In this document: positions 29,542-38,696 of the stretch, in pieces | Layout: the number at the start of each line of letters is the position of its first letter | Numbering within the stretch: the stretch's first letter is position 1 | Origin: Amycolatopsis coloradensis | GTDB taxonomy: Bacteria; Actinomycetota; Actinomycetes; Mycobacteriales; Pseudonocardiaceae | Assembly (NCBI RefSeq): GCF_001953865.1 | Contig: NZ_MQUQ01000005.1 | Location: 585,256-649,255, forward strand | DNA length: 64,000 nucleotides | Direction of reading: 5' to 3' | Position numbers and translations under genes: made by a program | The notes under the pieces: model-generated | Database searches by the model: none | The model's input: the letters and a program-made list of their open reading frames with translations, nothing else | Told to the model about the DNA's origin: nothing

Positions 29542-30203
29542 GGGCCTTCCGCGCTGTCGCCGTCTTCTGTTTCCGCCTTCTTCACGTTCCCGATGCGACG
29601 CGCGAGCATGCCGACGAACGACGGCCGGTCGGCGTTCGCGCGTTCGTAGGTCAGCAGTTCCTCCAGCTGCGCCAGATCGAACCGGCGCAGGCGGGCGCGC
29701 AGCTGCGGCAGGGTGAGCGTGTCGTAGTCCTCCAGCCCGGCCGGACCGGAGTCGACGGGGGCGCGCGCGCTGTCGAACTCACCGTCGGCGTGGTCCTCGG
29801 CGAGCGCGCGCTCCTCCTCGGCCCACGGGTCCTCGGTGAGTGCTTCGAGATCGTGGAAGTGACCGTTCGTCTCAGCGCGCGGCTCGGGGACGTCGGCGTC
29901 TTCACGCAGCGGGATCACGCACGAGTCGCGTTCGTAGCGGCGTTCGGGCTCGTCGGGCGGGAGATCCTCGTCGAAGGTCGCCCAGCTGGGAGCGTCCTCG
30001 ACCGGGCGAAGGACCGACAGCGCGTCGTCACCCTTGATCGCGAGTTCGGTGACGTGCTGCTGCACGCGCATGGAGAACTGGAGCACCTGGCTGACCACCG
30101 TGACAGGGAGGCCAGTGAGCTGCTTGGGAAGTTCGCGAACCCGCTCGGCGGTGGTGACGGCGAGGCCCGCGGCGACCCGGAGGGGGAGCGGGAGAGGCTT
30201 CAT
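29538..30203 (-). CDS. lipid-droplet-associated-type protein (Rv1109c-like)
   Basis: A 221-residue protein that occupies the place of Rv1109c next to xseA. The N-terminal 70 residues are amphipathic (PLRVAAGLAVTTAERVRELPKQLTGLPVTVVSQVLQFSMRVQQHV), as in proteins that coat lipid droplets or inclusion bodies. The middle is acidic and poorly structured, and the end carries a compact helical motif (LPQLRARLRRFDLAQLEELLTYERANADRPSFVGMLARRI). ATG at 30203. Function as a droplet-coat protein is by family knowledge; coupling to xseA seems historical. Confidence 0.7.
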
Positions 30204-30354
30204 ACGTCTAGCCTGCCGTATCTGGTCCATCCTGCCCAACCGAACGGGTGGGTCGGCTCACCGGACGTGACTCCACGCACATACTTTAGAGGGGTTCCCA
30301 GGTCACCTAAACGTGAGTGCGAGGAGCCTCCGGGGCAGCCCGTACCCTGGGGGC

Positions 30355-31368
30355 ATGAGTTCTGCGAGTCCCGGAATCACGCCAGCCGGCAGTCCGACGA
30401 TCACCGAGTCCGGTGTGCCGGCAGGTGGCAAACGTGTCCTGCTCGCCAAGCCTCGCGGCTACTGCGCGGGCGTCGATCGTGCGGTCATCGCCGTCGAAAA
30501 GGCACTCGAGCTCTACGGCGCACCCGTGTACGTGCGCAAGGAGATCGTGCACAACCGGCACGTCGTGGAGACCCTGCGCGAACGCGGGGTGATCTTCGTC
30601 GACGAGACCTCCGAGGTGCCGGAAGGCGAACTGGTGGTGTTCTCCGCGCACGGCGTTTCGCCCGCGGTGCATGCCGAAGCGGCCGAGCGCAACCTGCGGA
30701 CCATCGACGCGACGTGTCCTCTTGTGACGAAGGTGCACAAAGAGGTCAACCGGTTCGCGAAGGACGACTACGACATTCTGCTGATCGGCCACGAAGGCCA
30801 CGAAGAGGTCGAGGGCACCGCCGGCGAGGCTCCCGACAAGGTGCAGCTCGTCGACACCGCCGAGGACGTCGACAAGGTCGAGATCCGCGACCCCTCGAAG
30901 GTCATCTGGCTTTCACAGACCACCCTTTCGGTGGACGAGACCATGGAGCGCGTCGATCAGCTGCGGGACAAGTTCCCCGGCTTGGCCGACCCGCCCAGCG
31001 ACGACATCTGCTACGCCACCACGAACCGCCAGGTCGCGGTCAAGGCCATGGCCGCCGAGTGCGATCTGGTGCTGGTCGTCGGCTCGACGAATTCGTCCAA
31101 CTCGAAGCGGCTGGTCGAGGTCGCGCTGAAGGCGGGTGCGCGCGCGTCGTACCTGGTCGACTTCGCGCACGAAGTCGACGAAGCGTGGCTCGAAGGCGTC
31201 GAGACCGTCGGTGTCACGAGCGGCGCTTCGGTGCCGGAGGTGCTGGTCATGGACCTGCTGGCGTGGCTGGCCGAGCGTGGCTGGGGCAACGTCGACGAGG
31301 TCACCACGGCGAACGAGAAGATCGCTTTCGCGCTGCCGCACGAACTGCGGAAAGTCGGCAAGGCCTGA
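30355..31368 (+). CDS. ispH: 4-hydroxy-3-methylbut-2-enyl diphosphate reductase
   Basis: A 337-residue iron-sulfur enzyme for the last step of the MEP pathway (HMBPP to IPP and DMAPP). Three cysteines that hold the [4Fe-4S] cluster are seen in [21 protein letters not shown] and ICYATTNRQ, together with the substrate-binding TTNRQ and SxN (STNSSNS) motifs and two conserved His ([16 protein letters not shown]). An N-terminal extension of about 25 residues precedes the core. Corresponds to lytB2 (Rv1110). A clear terminator follows. It supplies the precursors used by the Z-FPP synthase near the left end. Confidence 0.95.
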   Translation: MSSASPGITPAGSPTITESGVPAGGKRVLLAKPRGYCAGVDRAVIAVEKALELYGAPVYVRKEIVHNRHVVETLRERGVIFVDETSEVPEGELVVFSAHGVSPAVHAEAAERNLRTIDATCPLVTKVHKEVNRFAKDDYDILLIGHEGHEEVEGTAGEAPDKVQLVDTAEDVDKVEIRDPSKVIWLSQTTLSVDETMERVDQLRDKFPGLADPPSDDICYATTNRQVAVKAMAAECDLVLVVGSTNSSNSKRLVEVALKAGARASYLVDFAHEVDEAWLEGVETVGVTSGASVPEVLVMDLLAWLAERGWGNVDEVTTANEKIAFALPHELRKVGKA

Positions 31369-31382
31369 GGCCCCCGATCCGG

Positions 31383-31420
31383 AAAAGGGCCGTCCGAGGA
31401 TCTTCTCGGGCGGTCCTTTT
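31383..31420 (+). terminator. intrinsic terminator after ispH
   Basis: A 16-bp RNA stem (AAAAGGGCCGTCCGAG against CTCGGGCGGTCCTTTT, with two G-U pairs) closed by a six-base loop and running into a T-tract. It starts 14 bases after the ispH stop; the A-tract on the other side makes it usable for the convergent DUF6542 gene as well. Confidence 0.88.
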
Positions 31421-31460
31421 TGCTGGTCAGCGGCTCAGGTGAGAGCAAAGGTCCCTTGCT

Positions 31461-32327
31461 TCAGCGCTCGTCGTCCCAGGGGCGGCGACGCGGCGGCTGA
31501 CCGCCACGGCGAAGGTCGTCCGCCCGCGGCGGACGGCGGCGCGGGGCGCCTGGGGCGCTCTCACCGCGAGGGTCGCGACGGCGAGGTTCGCCGTCTTCCG
31601 CCGGACGCGGGCGCCGCGGCTGTCCCGGCGGCGGGGGCTTGCGGACACCGGACTCGGCGTCGCGGCGAGGACGGCGTTCGTCGTCGGCCGGACGGCGGCG
31701 CGGCGACGGCGCGTCGTCCCGCGGCGCGCCGCGGCGCGACGGCGGGGGCGGCGTCTGCCCGGTCCGGGAGGCCGGACGGCGAGGGCCCGCCGCGGCCGGT
31801 TTGGCCGAGGCCTTGGCCTCCTCGCGACGCTCCGGCTTGGCGTTCGACTTCAGCTTCACCGAGGCGTCGGGATCGCGTTCGCGGTAGATGCGGAAGACGC
31901 CGATCGCCAAGGTGAGGCCGGTGGTGATGGCCATCGTCGGGAAGCCGTTGATCAACGGGCCGCCGACGTCGACGGCTCTGGACAGCAGGTCCGTGCCCTT
32001 GCTGCCGTCAGAGGTCAGGAGGATGACCCCCGGCACGGTCACGGCCAGGACCAGGGGCGGCTGCACCATCGGGCCGAACAGCCCGCGGCGCTGGACGGCC
32101 ACCACCGCGGCCACCGCGCCGACGGCGTAGCACGCCTTGAACAGCAGGCCCAGGTCCTTCTGCATCGTCATGTCGACGAAGGCGCCAAGGATGGCGAGCC
32201 CGAAGCCCACCAGTACGGCCGCCCACCAGGGCAGCCCACGCCTGGCGCCGACGAGGGGACGCTCGTCCCAGGCAACGGGAACGTCGTCGGCATCAGGATC
32301 GCTCTGGCGATCGCGAATCGCGGTCAC
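31461..32327 (-). CDS. DUF6542 membrane protein with long basic tail
   Basis: A 288-residue protein that matches Rv1111c in place. Four to five transmembrane helices (about residues 33-150; e.g. LPWWAAVLVGFGLAILGAFV, LVLAVTVPGVILLTSDG) are followed by about 120 residues of Arg/Pro/Asp-rich, certainly disordered sequence with repeated PRRR-type blocks. The GTG at 32327 (VTAIRDRQ) is chosen, with a GTG three codons upstream as alternative. The basic low-complexity tail could bind nucleic acid or anionic lipid. Function unknown. Confidence 0.78.
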   Translation of the reverse strand: MTAIRDRQSDPDADDVPVAWDERPLVGARRGLPWWAAVLVGFGLAILGAFVDMTMQKDLGLLFKACYAVGAVAAVVAVQRRGLFGPMVQPPLVLAVTVPGVILLTSDGSKGTDLLSRAVDVGGPLINGFPTMAITTGLTLAIGVFRIYRERDPDASVKLKSNAKPERREEAKASAKPAAAGPRRPASRTGQTPPPPSRRGAPRDDAPSPRRRPADDERRPRRDAESGVRKPPPPGQPRRPRPAEDGEPRRRDPRGESAPGAPRRRPPRADDLRRGGQPPRRRPWDDER

Positions 32328-32612
32328 AGGCCCCACCGTATATCCACGCAGCGGACATACCGCCAACAGGCGGTAGGTCAATCGCCTGGTAGTGGTCATC
32401 CCCGACCACCCGGACGGATTGTCCGGGTGCTTCTCGGAGGTAGGACGGGCGAGGGGGCGACAAGGTTGTCAGGAGAGGTGAAACGGAGCCTCCGGTTCCG
32501 GAAACCGCAGGTCGCGAAGGGCGTAGTCCGATCCTCGTGAGTGACAGGGATGGTCTTCGCCTGTCCGCCGATTTCGATGACGCGCCGGTGCGGGCGACCG
32601 ACACGACCTCGG

Positions 32613-32660
32613 CGACGATGGGGGAATCGGGACACTGAACGTCCCAAGTCCTGCATCGTC
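32613..32660. repeat. decayed inverted repeat, family G copy 1
   Basis: About 48 bases beginning CGACGATGGGGGAATCGGGA that align with the family G hairpin at 41740-41787 over its whole length with roughly eight differences and two indels. Arms can still pair partly (GACGATG / CATCGTC; GGGAC / GTCCC). Confidence 0.5.
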
Positions 32661-32714
32661 AACGCTCAGCCGATCAAGCGCAGGTAGCTGGGCGACCGCG
32701 CCCCGGTCACCCGA

Positions 32715-32771
32715 AGTACATGAAGGCCTCCTTGCTTGCGCTAGGCGCAAGCAAGGAGGCCTTCATGTACT
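32715..32771. repeat. perfect long inverted repeat, family D
   Basis: Perfect 27-base arms (left begins AGTACATGAAGGCCTCCTTG) with a 3-base loop, making an almost uninterrupted palindrome. It lies 154 bases beyond the rmuC stop and 388 bases upstream of the DUF6542 start, isolated from genes. The inner TGAAGGCCTCCTT element recalls the GAAxGG-CCxTTC core of families A, C and E. Confidence 0.85.
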
Positions 32772-32924
32772 GGGATGGGCCTCACGCGCCGTCGCTGTGG
32801 CTGGTGGTGTCGCTGGGACTCAGGGTGGTGCGCCGCATGAGGGGAACTTTGGGGGACCCTAGGTTCCTCAAGGAGTCCTTCACGGACCTCCGGTCCCGCT
32901 ACCGGTAGGCGCTCACGAGGGCCG

Positions 32925-33839
32925 TCACGACGCGGGGAGTTCGTCCGCCTTCCGGATCATCGGCACCTGAGCCGGGCTGCCCGCGGCGTCCGTCAGCGGG
33001 GAGACGGTGCTCCGGAAGCTCTCGAGCGCTTCCAGCTCCCGGCGCCGGGCCGAGATGAAGCGCTGAAGGTGGGTGCTCGACAGGTTCAGCGCGTCGACCG
33101 CGTTGCCCGCGGCCCGGTGCGCGGCCGCGGCGCCCGCCCGGACCTGCTCGACGTCTTCGACCAGTGCCCGCTCGGTCGCGGCGAACAGCGCGGCGGACGC
33201 CAGTACGGCGAAGCCGGTGGGCCCGCACAGGAAGACGCGCCGGTCCAGCATCCAGCGCAGCAGTTCCGGGTCGGTGTCCAGCGCGGCCACCACGGCCGCG
33301 TCGGACGGGACGAACATGATCGTCCCGTAGATCGCGTCGGCCCAGCGCTGGTAGCCCTTGCCCGCCAGTTCGGCCGCCCGCGACCGGAGTTGCCGGACGT
33401 GGACGCGCAGCGCGTCGAGCCGTTCTTCGGGGTCGTCGGTCTCGACCGCTTCGGCCCAGCAGGCCATGCTCGCCTTCGCGTCGACGGGCACCGTCCGCCC
33501 GCCGCCGACCCGAAGCACCATGTCCGGTTTCGCCGCGCCGCCGCCCGCCAGGTCCGTTTGCAGGGTGAAGTGCAGTTCTTCGCGGAGCCCGAGTGCGCGG
33601 GCGGTCTCCAGGAGCACCTGTTCGCCCAGTTCGCCGCGGCCGCTGATGGACGCGAAGGCGACCTCGTACCGGCGAAGCGCGAGTTGCTGCTGATCCGCCT
33701 TCGACCGTTCGGCGGCGACCAGTTTCGCCGCGGCGTCCGCCCGCCGCATGCCGTCGTTGTACAGCCGCCACAGCAGCGCGACCGCGACGAGCAGCAGAAG
33801 CGCGAGCACGACGGCCGCGGTGGTGATCACCGTCGCCAC
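32925..33839 (-). CDS. RmuC-domain DNA recombination protein
   Basis: A 304-residue protein with one N-terminal transmembrane helix (VITTAAVVLALLLLVAVALLW), a short coiled coil and an RmuC nuclease-like domain: GRGELGEQVLLETARALGL, PDMVLRVGGGRTVPVDAKASM, then GKGYQRWADAIYGTIMFVPSDAAV. The DAK motif is the usual endonuclease-fold element. GTG at 33839 has GGAGG six bases upstream. RmuC proteins limit inversions at inverted repeats; here the gene stands beside sbcCD, whose product cuts hairpins. It is shorter than E. coli RmuC (475). Confidence 0.87.
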   Translation of the reverse strand: MATVITTAAVVLALLLLVAVALLWRLYNDGMRRADAAAKLVAAERSKADQQQLALRRYEVAFASISGRGELGEQVLLETARALGLREELHFTLQTDLAGGGAAKPDMVLRVGGGRTVPVDAKASMACWAEAVETDDPEERLDALRVHVRQLRSRAAELAGKGYQRWADAIYGTIMFVPSDAAVVAALDTDPELLRWMLDRRVFLCGPTGFAVLASAALFAATERALVEDVEQVRAGAAAAHRAAGNAVDALNLSSTHLQRFISARRRELEALESFRSTVSPLTDAAGSPAQVPMIRKADELPAS

Positions 33840-34016
33840 CGGTACCTCCCCTCCGGATCCGAGTCGGGACATCATGGCGGAACCCACCGACAAAAACTCC
33901 GGTGGCCGGTCGCGCTCCGTATCTGACCTGCGCCGTCCCCGGCGTGTCGGAAAGCGCGGCGGTGCCAAGGGCGCGCCTCCCCTGCTCGGCCGGTGCGCGG
34001 CCCTATTTTGGGCTGC

Positions 34017-35168
34017 GTGAAGCTCCTGCACACGTCCGACTGGCATATCGGCCGCACCTTCCACGGCGCCGATCTGCTCGCCGAGCAAGAAGCCGTGCTC
34101 GGTCACCTCGCCGACCTCGTGATCGCCGAGTCGGTCGACGTCGTGCTCGTGTCCGGGGACATCTACGACCGCGCGGTGCCCTCGGCGGAGGCCGTCCGCG
34201 TGGCCACCACCGCACTCGGCAGGCTCCGTCAGTCCGGGGCGCAGCTGGTGATGACGCCGGGCAACCACGACTCCGCGCCGCGGCTGGGCGCGTTCGCCGA
34301 CTTCGCCGCGGCGGGCGGACTGCACCTGCGTGCCACGATCGACGGCCTCGCCGAGCCGGTGCTGCTGCCCGACGAACACGGTGACGTCGCTCTCTACGGC
34401 ATCCCCTACCTCGAACCGGAACCCGCCCGCCACGCCCTCGGCGTACCCGAAGCCCGTGGCCACACCGGTGTCCTCACCGAGGCCATGCGGCGGATCCGGG
34501 AGGACCTCGCGAGCAGGCCGTCCGGAACGCGGTCGGTGGTGCTCGCGCACGCCTTCGTCACCGGCGGCGAGCCGACCGAATCCGAGCGGACCATCGCGGT
34601 CGGCGGAGTCGAGCAGGTGCCGGGTTCGGTGTTCGGCGGCGTGGACTACGTCGCACTCGGCCACCTGCACGGGCCGCAGACCCTGGCCGAGCACCTGCGC
34701 TATTCGGGCAGCCCGCTGGCGTACTCGTTTTCCGAGACACGTCAACGGAAGTCGGTATGGCTGGTGGACCTCGGCGCCGACGGTCTCGCCGAGGTCCGGC
34801 GCCATGAGCTCCCGGTCCCGCGGCAGCTCGCGATGCTCCGCGGCGAGCTGGCGGATCTGCTGTCGGACCCGGAACACGACGGCCTCACCGAACATTTCCT
34901 CTCCTGCACGGTCACCGACCGGGTTCGCCCGATCGACGCCATGCGCAAACTGCGTGAGCGGTTCCCGCACGCCGTGCACCTGGACTGGCAGCCGGAAGGC
35001 GGGCACGACGGCGCGGCGCTGAAGTACGCCGAAGCCGTCCGCGGGCGATCCGACGTCGAGATCACGCGCAGTTTCCTGGAGGACTGCCGCGGATCCGCGC
35101 CGTCGGACAGCGAGGAGCGGCTGGTGCTGGCGGCACTGGGCGCCGCGGGCAGGGAGCGCGAAGTATGA
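34017..35168 (+). CDS. sbcD: nuclease SbcCD subunit D
   Basis: A 383-residue Mre11-like metallophosphoesterase. Motifs: HTSDWHIG (I), VSGDIYDR (II), TPGNHDS (III), LAHAFVTGG (IV) and LGHLHGPQ (V), which bind two Mn ions. The GTG at 34017 starts directly before the motif I strand. With SbcC it forms an ATP-dependent nuclease that opens DNA hairpins and processes blocked ends. Its stop overlaps the sbcC ATG by four bases (ATGA), so the two are coupled. Confidence 0.95.
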   Translation: MKLLHTSDWHIGRTFHGADLLAEQEAVLGHLADLVIAESVDVVLVSGDIYDRAVPSAEAVRVATTALGRLRQSGAQLVMTPGNHDSAPRLGAFADFAAAGGLHLRATIDGLAEPVLLPDEHGDVALYGIPYLEPEPARHALGVPEARGHTGVLTEAMRRIREDLASRPSGTRSVVLAHAFVTGGEPTESERTIAVGGVEQVPGSVFGGVDYVALGHLHGPQTLAEHLRYSGSPLAYSFSETRQRKSVWLVDLGADGLAEVRRHELPVPRQLAMLRGELADLLSDPEHDGLTEHFLSCTVTDRVRPIDAMRKLRERFPHAVHLDWQPEGGHDGAALKYAEAVRGRSDVEITRSFLEDCRGSAPSDSEERLVLAALGAAGREREV

Positions 35169-38116
35169 GGCTGCACCGGTTGGAGGTCGCCGCTTTCGGG
35201 CCGTACGCGGGCCGCGAGGTGGTGGACTTCGACGCGCTCGGCGCCGACGGGTTGTTCCTGCTGCACGGCGATACCGGCGCGGGGAAGACGACCTTGCTCG
35301 ACGCCATCGCGTTCGCGCTGTTCGGCACGGTTCCCGGCGCTCGTGGCGAGGTGAAACGGCTGCGCTGCGATCTCGCCGAGCCCGACCAGGTCACCGAGGT
35401 CGTCCTCGAACTGACCGTGCAGGGCCAGCGGATGCGGATCGCGCGCAACCCCGAGTACCAGCGGCCCAAACGCCGCGGCGAGGGAATGACCCTCCAGCAA
35501 GCTAAAGCGGTGCTGAGCTGGGTCGGCACGGTGCCGGCCGGACACGTCGCCGAAGGCATCACCCGGATCGACGAGGTCGCGCGCACGGTCGAACGGCTGA
35601 TCGGCATGACGCACGAGCAGTTCTTCCAGGTGGTCTTGCTGCCGCAAGGCGAATTCGCGCGGTTCCTGCGGGCGAACACGGCCGAACGCGAGGAGTTGCT
35701 GGAGCGGCTGTTCGGCACCGAGCGGTTCGCGTGCGTCGAGAACTGGTTCGCGAACCTGCGCGCCGAACGCGGCCGCGAGTTGTCGGCGCGGCAGCAGTCG
35801 CTGCGGGAGTGGGTCGCGCGGTTCGCGCAGGTCGCCCAGGATGAAGCGCCCGAAGAGGGACAGGCCGAGTGGGTCGACGCGGTGCTCGCCGAGTCGGCCG
35901 AGCGTGTCGCCAAGGCACAGGAGCGGGAGGCGATAGCTCGCGCGGCGGCGAAAACGGCCGAGATCGTCTGGCAGGAGGACCGGTCCACCGCTGAACGGAT
36001 CCGTCGGGTGCGCACCGCGTACACGCGCCTTTCGGCGATCGCCGAACAGGCGGGGCAGCGCGCGGAGTGGGCGGAAGAGGTCGAGGCGGCTCATCGGGCG
36101 GCGGGTGTGGTCGCGGAGGCCGATCTCCTCGAACGCAGACTGGATCAGCTCGCGGAGGCCGAGTCCACGGAAGCCCTCCGCGTACAGGAAGTGCCTGATG
36201 CCGCGGACGGTTCCGCCGCCGAGCTTCGCGCTCGTGCCGGCGGTTTGCGTGAAGAGGCGGGTGGCCTCGCCGAACTCGTGGCGGAAAGTGAGCAGCAGCA
36301 ACGGGATCTGGCGCGACGTGAACAGCTGAACGCCGTCGCGGAGAAGGCAGGGAAGCAGGCCGAAGACTTCGCTGCCGAACTGGCTTCCGCGCCTGAGAAG
36401 GTCTCGGCCCTGCGTACTGAAGCGGCCGCGGCCGCCGAAGCCGTCGCGAAGCTCGACGGCGCCCGCACCCGCGTCGATGAACTGGCCGCCCTGGTCCGCG
36501 ACGCCGACGAAATGCCTCGGGCGGAACAGGCCGTCACGCGAGCGCGTGGTGTGGTCAGTGAGGCCGTGGACGGCCATCAGAACGCCCGTCAGCACCGGCT
36601 GGACCTGCGGGAGCGGCGTCTCGAAGGGATGGCGGCCGAACTCGCCGCCGGTCTGCTCGACGGCGAGAACTGCCCGGTCTGCGGGGCGACCGAGCACCCG
36701 TCGCCGGCGACGCACACCGGCGGACTGGTCGATCCTGAGGACGAACGCCGCGCCGAAGTCGCGGAGCAGCAGGCACACGTCCGGCGGGAAAAGGCGAAAG
36801 CCGCGTTGCAGGAAGCCGAAAACCGCCTGGAAGTCCTGGTCGGACGGCTGGGCGAGCATACGGCGGAGACCTTGCGAGCCGGACTCGGCGAGGCACGGCG
36901 AGTGGTCGGCGCGTTGTCGGAAGCGGCCGGGCGCAAACCCGCGCTCGACACACGACTTCGTGACCTGGAACGGAAAATCGAGCGGCTGACCGACCAGCGC
37001 GGGGTGGCCGAGCGACAGGCGGTCGAGGCCGCCGCCGAGGTGCGCGGTTCGACGGAGCGGCTGGCCGAACGGGAACGGCGGCTGGAAGCCGCGCGCGGCG
37101 AGTTCGCCGACGTCGGGGCGAAGCGTCGGCACCTGCTCGGCTTCGCGACCCGCCTCGACGCGCTGGCCGAAGCGCGGCTCGCCGTCGTCGGTGCCCGCGA
37201 ACGCCGTGACGAGCAAGCGAAACTGGTCAAGGAAGCGTTGCGGGCCAAGGGTTTCACGAATCTCGACGAGATGCGCGCCGCGTCACGCCCGGAAGAGCAG
37301 ATCACGAAACTGGAGAACAGCCTCGCCGACGCCAAGGTGATGGATCGGGCCGCCCGCGAGGAACTCGCGCAGCCTGAGCTGTTCGGCATCTCGCCGGAGG
37401 ACGAGATCGACATCGCGGCCTCCGAGGAGCTGGCGCGAGACACCCGGGGCGAGGCCGAACAGGCGTTCGCGGCCCTGCGGGCGGCCAAGACCCGGCACAC
37501 GGACCTGACCGGCCTGGCCGAGCGGATGACGTCCTTCATGGCGGAACTGGTGCCGGTCGAAAAGCGTTATCACGAACTGAAGGCGCTGGCCGAGGTGGTC
37601 AACGGGCGTGGGCAGAACGCGCGCAAGATGTCGCTGCGCTCGTACGTCCTGGCCGCGCGGCTCGAGGAGGTCGCGGTCGCGGCGACCGCTCGCCTGCGGA
37701 CGATGAGCCAGGGCCGCTACTCCTTCGTGCACTCCGACGCGGCCGGCGCCCGGGGCACCCGCGGCGGTCTCGGTCTCGACGTGCTCGACGACTACTCCGG
37801 CACCGTCCGGCCCGCGAAGACGCTGTCCGGCGGCGAGTCCTTCCTCGCGTCACTCTCGCTGGCGCTGGGCCTCGCCGACGTCGTCGCCGCCGAAACCGGC
37901 GGCGCGCTGCTGGACACGCTGTTCATCGACGAGGGCTTCGGCACTCTGGACGCCGAGACGCTCGACATCGTCATGAACATCCTCGACGAGCTTCGCGCCG
38001 GTGGGCGCGTGGTCGGGCTGGTGTCGCACGTGGAGGAACTGCGGCAGCGGATCCCGACCCGGCTGCGGGTGCGGAAGGCGCGCGCCGGCTCCTCGATCGA
38101 AATCCACGCCGCGTGA
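35165..38116 (+). CDS. sbcC: nuclease SbcCD subunit C
   Basis: A 983-residue SMC-like ATPase. Walker A HGDTGAGKTTLLDAI near residue 36; long antiparallel coiled coils; a zinc hook CPVCG near residue 504; C-terminal signature LSGGESFLASLSLALGLAD and Walker B LFIDEGFGTLD. It partners SbcD to cleave hairpins formed by palindromic DNA. ATG at 35165 overlaps the sbcD stop. A perfect 25-bp family A hairpin lies 10 bases after its stop. Confidence 0.95.
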   Translation: MRLHRLEVAAFGPYAGREVVDFDALGADGLFLLHGDTGAGKTTLLDAIAFALFGTVPGARGEVKRLRCDLAEPDQVTEVVLELTVQGQRMRIARNPEYQRPKRRGEGMTLQQAKAVLSWVGTVPAGHVAEGITRIDEVARTVERLIGMTHEQFFQVVLLPQGEFARFLRANTAEREELLERLFGTERFACVENWFANLRAERGRELSARQQSLREWVARFAQVAQDEAPEEGQAEWVDAVLAESAERVAKAQEREAIARAAAKTAEIVWQEDRSTAERIRRVRTAYTRLSAIAEQAGQRAEWAEEVEAAHRAAGVVAEADLLERRLDQLAEAESTEALRVQEVPDAADGSAAELRARAGGLREEAGGLAELVAESEQQQRDLARREQLNAVAEKAGKQAEDFAAELASAPEKVSALRTEAAAAAEAVAKLDGARTRVDELAALVRDADEMPRAEQAVTRARGVVSEAVDGHQNARQHRLDLRERRLEGMAAELAAGLLDGENCPVCGATEHPSPATHTGGLVDPEDERRAEVAEQQAHVRREKAKAALQEAENRLEVLVGRLGEHTAETLRAGLGEARRVVGALSEAAGRKPALDTRLRDLERKIERLTDQRGVAERQAVEAAAEVRGSTERLAERERRLEAARGEFADVGAKRRHLLGFATRLDALAEARLAVVGARERRDEQAKLVKEALRAKGFTNLDEMRAASRPEEQITKLENSLADAKVMDRAAREELAQPELFGISPEDEIDIAASEELARDTRGEAEQAFAALRAAKTRHTDLTGLAERMTSFMAELVPVEKRYHELKALAEVVNGRGQNARKMSLRSYVLAARLEEVAVAATARLRTMSQGRYSFVHSDAAGARGTRGGLGLDVLDDYSGTVRPAKTLSGGESFLASLSLALGLADVVAAETGGALLDTLFIDEGFGTLDAETLDIVMNILDELRAGGRVVGLVSHVEELRQRIPTRLRVRKARAGSSIEIHAA

Positions 38117-38125
38117 CTTCTCGGC

Positions 38126-38180
38126 TGTTATGAACGGACCTTTCATAACAAAATTTGTTATGAAAGGTCCGTTCATAACA
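38126..38180. repeat. nested inverted repeat, family A copy 2
   Basis: Perfect 25-base arms around a 5-base loop, between the convergent stops of sbcC (38116) and the methyltransferase gene (38196). Compared with copy 1 at 25656, one inner base pair differs on both arms together: the left arm reads ACCTTTCATAAC and the right arm answers GTTATGAAAGGT. The large hairpin stays perfect while each inner palindrome now has a mismatch. Confidence 0.85.
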
Positions 38181-38195
38181 CGCGCGAAGGGGCAC

Positions 38196-38696
38196 TCAGG
38201 CGGCTTCGTGGGTCAGCAGCCACTGCTTCGCCGGAACGCCCCACCGGAAGTTCCCCACCGCGCCGCCGGTCCGCACCACCCGGTGGCACGGCACGAACAA
38301 CGCCGCCGCGTTCTTCGCGCAAGCCGACGCGGCCGCCCGCACCGCCGACGGATTCCCCGCCAGCGCCGCGTACTCCGCATAGCTCACCGGCTCACCGGCG
38401 GGCACCTTCCGCAACATTTCCCAAGCGTGCTCCCGGAAAGCGCCGGACCGCTGCCGCACCTCGATGTCGGCGACCGCGTCCAGGTCGCCGTCATGGTACC
38501 GGCGGATCGCGGTGCTCACCGGCCCCAGGTCCCGTCGCTGCTTCACCTCACCGGGAGCCAGCGACGGCGAGATCAGCGGTGTCAGGTCGCCGACGTCACC
38601 GGTCCAGCCCGAGGCGAGGACGGCCCCGTCATCCGCCACCACGGCGGTGAACGGGCCGATCTTCGTGTCCATTGTGGACCAATATGCGATGCTCAT
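38196..38696 (-). CDS. ogt: methylated-DNA-[protein]-cysteine S-methyltransferase
   Basis: A 166-residue O6-alkylguanine DNA alkyltransferase. The acceptor cysteine lies in FVPCHRVVRTGGAVGNFRWG, preceded by the recognition helix VRAAASACAKNAAA and the PAGEPVSYAEYAALAG segment. ATG at 38696 overlaps the stop of the upstream alkA-type gene by four bases (ATGA), so both repair proteins are made together. This pairing is the same as alkA-ogt (Rv1317c-Rv1316c) of M. tuberculosis. It removes methyl groups from O6-guanine suicidally. Confidence 0.94.
   Translation of the reverse strand: MSIAYWSTMDTKIGPFTAVVADDGAVLASGWTGDVGDLTPLISPSLAPGEVKQRRDLGPVSTAIRRYHDGDLDAVADIEVRQRSGAFREHAWEMLRKVPAGEPVSYAEYAALAGNPSAVRAAASACAKNAAALFVPCHRVVRTGGAVGNFRWGVPAKQWLLTHEAA

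Larger units (their letters stand above)
32328..32924. other. gene-free region between DUF6542 and rmuC
   Basis: Six hundred bases without a convincing gene. Open frames on the minus strand (32396-32750) read as low-complexity Arg/Pro/Ser and change frame often, as in old remnants, but I cannot name a source. The region holds a decayed copy of family G (32613-32660) and the perfect family D hairpin (32715-32771). From 32772 to 32924 I see nothing more than possible 3' sequence downstream of rmuC. Confidence 0.5.
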
